The position numbers and the translations under genes were made by a program. Shown here in pieces: positions 62,046 to 64,000 of a stretch of 64,000 nucleotides of DNA (the stretch's first letter is position 1; each line of letters opens with the position of its first letter). The DNA is taken from assembly GCF_042684585.1 (NCBI RefSeq), contig NZ_JBHULS010000003.1:248001-312000 (forward strand). The letters are read 5' to 3'. Below the pieces are notes generated by a model, which saw only the letters and a list, made by a program, of their open reading frames with translations, did not search any database and was not told the origin of the DNA. Source of the stretch: Algorimicrobium sediminis. Its GTDB lineage: Bacteria > Bacteroidota > Bacteroidia > Flavobacteriales > Flavobacteriaceae.

Positions 62046-62074
62046 TTGTTTTCAAATTAAAATTCCTAATTTTG
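62046..62074 (+). promoter_or_regulatory. Promoter of the ompH genes
   Basis: TTG (62046-62048), 18 bases, TAATTTTG (62067-62074). The transcript would begin near 62081 and carry a 70-base leader with a possible 20-codon upstream frame (62080-62142). Confidence 0.65.
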
Positions 62075-62152
62075 AAAACATGAATTCAAAAATGGATAGA
62101 ATAATAATTACGGTCTGTCGTTTTAGAATTATGAAGTCGTAAATTATAAAAT

Positions 62153-63235
62153 ATGAAACAGATGAAATTAAAAGTTCTTTTTTTAGTGGCTGCAGTATTC
62201 ATGTTAAGCCTGTCCAGTTTTTCGCAACGCGGCGTCCGAATTGGTTACATAGACACTGAATACATTCTAGAAAATGTTCCGGAATACCAACAGGCTACCG
62301 CACAATTAGAAACAAAAGTTCAGAAGTGGAAAAATGAAATTGAAGAGCAGCTTGGCGTAATTGCTCAAAAACGTAAAGATTTAAGCAACGAAAAAGCCCT
62401 TTTAACCAAAGAACTAATTGAAGAACGCGAGGAAGATATTTTTTATGAAGAAAAAGAAATTCTGGATTATCAGCAAAAGCGTTTTGGCCCTAATGGCGAC
62501 TTAATGTTGCAAAAAAAGCAACTAATTCAGCCCATACAAGATCAAATATTTGCCGCTGTTCAAGACATTGCCGAACAAAAGAAATACGATTTTGTATTCG
62601 ATAAATCGGCCGACATTGTCATGCTTTACTCTGCCAAACGTTACGATTTTAGCGAACAAGTAATTAGAAGTTTAACCCGAAGCGCCAAACGTACACAGGC
62701 CGCATCTAAAGCTGAAAAACGAGCAGCCGAGGAAGAAGATTTGGTAATTGATGTAGATGAAGAACAAGAAGCCAGAAATGCCGAAGCAGACGAACGCCGC
62801 CAAGAAATTATAAACGAAAGAGAGGCCAGAAAATTAGCTGCTCAAAAACGCCGAGACAGTATTATTGAAGTGCGCCGTTTAGCGCGTGAGGAAGCCCTCC
62901 GAAATAGAAACCAGAACACACAGGATACGGAACAATCTGAAGTAACGAACGATACAGATGCTCCTACCAATTCGGATGCATCTAACACTAATACAAGCGG
63001 TAAAAACGAAGATACCAATGCTACCGAAGCGTCGGCATCTGAAGAAAAAACACCGGCACAGCTTGCCGAAGAACGCAGACAACAAAAAATAGCAGATCGC
63101 GAACGCCGAAAAGCAGAATTAGAAGCACGTAAACAACGTATTCTAGCCGAAAGAGAACAAGCCCGAAAAGAACGCGAAGCGGCCAGAAATAACACCACTC
63201 CGGAAACACCAGCAAACGAAGACGACAATAATTAA
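62153..63235 (+). CDS. OmpH/Skp-family periplasmic chaperone with long charged tail
   Basis: 360 residues. Signal peptide 1-25 (SLSSFSQ). Residues 28-180 are an OmpH/Skp domain: IGYIDTEYILENVPEYQQA, a long coiled-coil arm, and KKYDFVFDKSADIVMLYSAK. Then about 180 residues of Glu/Arg/Ala-rich helix interrupted by an Asn/Thr/Ser/Asp-rich stretch (about 255-290), absent in E. coli Skp (161 residues). Skp binds unfolded outer membrane proteins; the tail could enlarge the cage or touch peptidoglycan. Followed 38 bases later by a second, short Skp. Confidence 0.88.
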   Translation: MKQMKLKVLFLVAAVFMLSLSSFSQRGVRIGYIDTEYILENVPEYQQATAQLETKVQKWKNEIEEQLGVIAQKRKDLSNEKALLTKELIEEREEDIFYEEKEILDYQQKRFGPNGDLMLQKKQLIQPIQDQIFAAVQDIAEQKKYDFVFDKSADIVMLYSAKRYDFSEQVIRSLTRSAKRTQAASKAEKRAAEEEDLVIDVDEEQEARNAEADERRQEIINEREARKLAAQKRRDSIIEVRRLAREEALRNRNQNTQDTEQSEVTNDTDAPTNSDASNTNTSGKNEDTNATEASASEEKTPAQLAEERRQQKIADRERRKAELEARKQRILAEREQARKEREAARNNTTPETPANEDDNN

Positions 63236-63273
63236 CAAGTAAATTTATAACACACATTAATACTATTTTTAAA

Positions 63274-63783
63274 ATGAAACACATCAAAACCTTATTATTT
63301 GCAGCAGCTTTATTTATTGGAGCTACAAGTTTTACGCAAGCGCAAAGCAAAGTAGCTCATATTAATACCCAAGACTTAATTAAAGCCATGCCAGAAATGG
63401 CCACAGCCCAGTCTGAAATGGAAAAATTAGGTAAAACTTACGAGGCAGACATTAAAGCCATGGTAACAGAATACCAAAACAAAATGAAGCAGTATGAAGC
63501 TGAAGCCCCAACAAAAACAGACGAAGAAAACCAGAAGCGTTTAATTGAAGTGCAAACTATGGAACAAAATATCCAGCAATATCGTAGTACCGCACAACAA
63601 GATATGCAGAAGAAAGAAGTAGACTTATTAAAGCCTATTACAGAAAAAGCAAAAGCAGCTATTTTAAAAGTAGCTAGAGCACAAGGTTTTCAGTACGTAT
63701 TGGACTCTACTCAAGGTGGAGGCGTTATTATGGCCGATGGTAAAAACCTATTGGACGACGTAAAAAAAGAAATGGGTATTTAA
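63274..63783 (+). CDS. OmpH/Skp-family periplasmic chaperone
   Basis: 169 residues, standard Skp length. Signal peptide 1-23 (ATSFTQAQ), then KVAHINTQDLIKAMPEM, the coiled-coil arms (about 40-125) and GFQYVLDSTQGGGVIMADGK at the end. Sits in the bamA neighbourhood with the long paralogue. Followed by a terminator. Confidence 0.93.
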   Translation: MKHIKTLLFAAALFIGATSFTQAQSKVAHINTQDLIKAMPEMATAQSEMEKLGKTYEADIKAMVTEYQNKMKQYEAEAPTKTDEENQKRLIEVQTMEQNIQQYRSTAQQDMQKKEVDLLKPITEKAKAAILKVARAQGFQYVLDSTQGGGVIMADGKNLLDDVKKEMGI

Positions 63784-63805
63784 TTCCAATTAATATTTTA
63801 CAGAA

Positions 63806-63839
63806 AAAGCCACTTATATCAAGTGGCTTTTTTATTTTT
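63806..63839 (+). terminator. Intrinsic terminator of the ompH genes
   Basis: AAAGCCACTT-ATATC-AAGTGGCTTT and a long T-rich tract. Confidence 0.9.
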
Positions 63840-63844
63840 GGTAT

Positions 63845-64000
63845 ATGCATACAAAACCTATTGGCATATTCGATTCTGGTGTTGGTGGTACATCCATTTG
63901 GAGTGCTTTAAACCAACGTTTACCCCATGAAGACACCATTTACTTGGCCGATAGTAAAAACTCGCCCTACGGCACCAAAACACAGCAAGAAATAATACAA
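63845..64000 (+). CDS. murI: Glutamate racemase (N-terminal 52 codons, partial)
   Basis: ATG at 63845; the frame runs off the right edge. MHTKPIGIFDSGVGGTSIW carries the FDSGVGG motif with catalytic Asp, and IYLADSKNSPYGTKT the second signature. MurI makes D-glutamate for peptidoglycan. A TATTTTTG element lies directly before the ATG (63833-63840). Confidence 0.93.
   Translation, partial: MHTKPIGIFDSGVGGTSIWSALNQRLPHEDTIYLADSKNSPYGTKTQQEIIQ

Noticed and set aside
63833..63847. Leaderless murI transcript from the TATTTTTG before its ATG
   Set aside because: The T-rich stretch is also the tail of the preceding terminator and has no -33 element.

Overview
The window is a chromosomal segment from a member of the Flavobacteriaceae (Bacteroidota). 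The evidence is the low-GC, AT-rich intergenic DNA; promoters that fit the Bacteroidota -33 TTG/TTTG and -7 TAnnTTTG pattern; and marker genes typical of the family, such as an ABC permease fused to an M1 peptidase, a HPPK-deoxynucleoside kinase fusion, the nadK-DUF6089-uppS-bamA-ompH-ompH-murI string, and DUF6705 lipoproteins. I cannot name the genus from the sequence alone.

Layout. 0-6.4 kb: a DUF5686-like start, pdhB, a structured RNA with its own terminator, a palindromic operator candidate, etfB-etfA, a bifunctional-nuclease protein and a nucleoside transporter whose 3' end is repeated in tandem (178-bp period). 6.5-16 kb: thyA, a 2TM-DHFR fusion, an FAD-dependent oxidoreductase, fabD-lspA, a small conserved protein, galE with a DegT-type aminotransferase, the Kdo transferase and an acidic-repeat lipoprotein. 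16-20.2 kb: three tandem 280-residue universal stress proteins, then cbpA-cbpM. 20.5-25.3 kb: ABC permease/M1 peptidase, its ATPase, an XRE regulator and a DUF2975 membrane protein.

25.5-35.4 kb is a genomic island. It is bounded by 114/115-bp direct repeats, the right one ending exactly at the 3' end of tRNA-Leu. It carries a minus-strand cluster: KAP-type P-loop NTPase, two paralogous small proteins of unknown function, a 35-residue zinc ribbon, a GIY-YIG nuclease, a basic coiled-coil protein and a DUF2779 protein with two nuclease folds. Broken plus-strand genes surround the cluster, including a decayed large serine recombinase. This is the best candidate here for an undescribed defence or stress system.

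35.4-47.8 kb is housekeeping: tRNA-Leu, tRNA-Gly, mutS, a SPOUT methyltransferase, a β-barrel protein, an OB-fold protein, folK-dNK, a queuosine-precursor transporter, an AsmA-like protein, rpsU, DUF2797 and GH3. 47.9-50.6 kb holds two DUF6705 lipoproteins. They share an almost identical 741-bp block (signal peptide, remains of another lipoprotein gene, a long hairpin and the last codons plus terminator of clpX), but their mature domains are very different. 50.6-64 kb: the tig-clpP-clpX locus, a holin-like membrane protein, an α/β hydrolase, pdxJ, and then the plus-strand outer-membrane biogenesis series CBS protein-nadK-DUF6089-uppS-bamA-ompH-ompH, ending in the first 52 codons of murI.

Themes that link genes: dTMP and folate metabolism (thyA, DHFR fusion, folK-dNK, nucleoside transporter), envelope biogenesis (waaA, lspA, bamA, two Skp-like proteins, uppS, murI) and protein quality control (tig, clpP, clpX, cbpA/cbpM, Usp).
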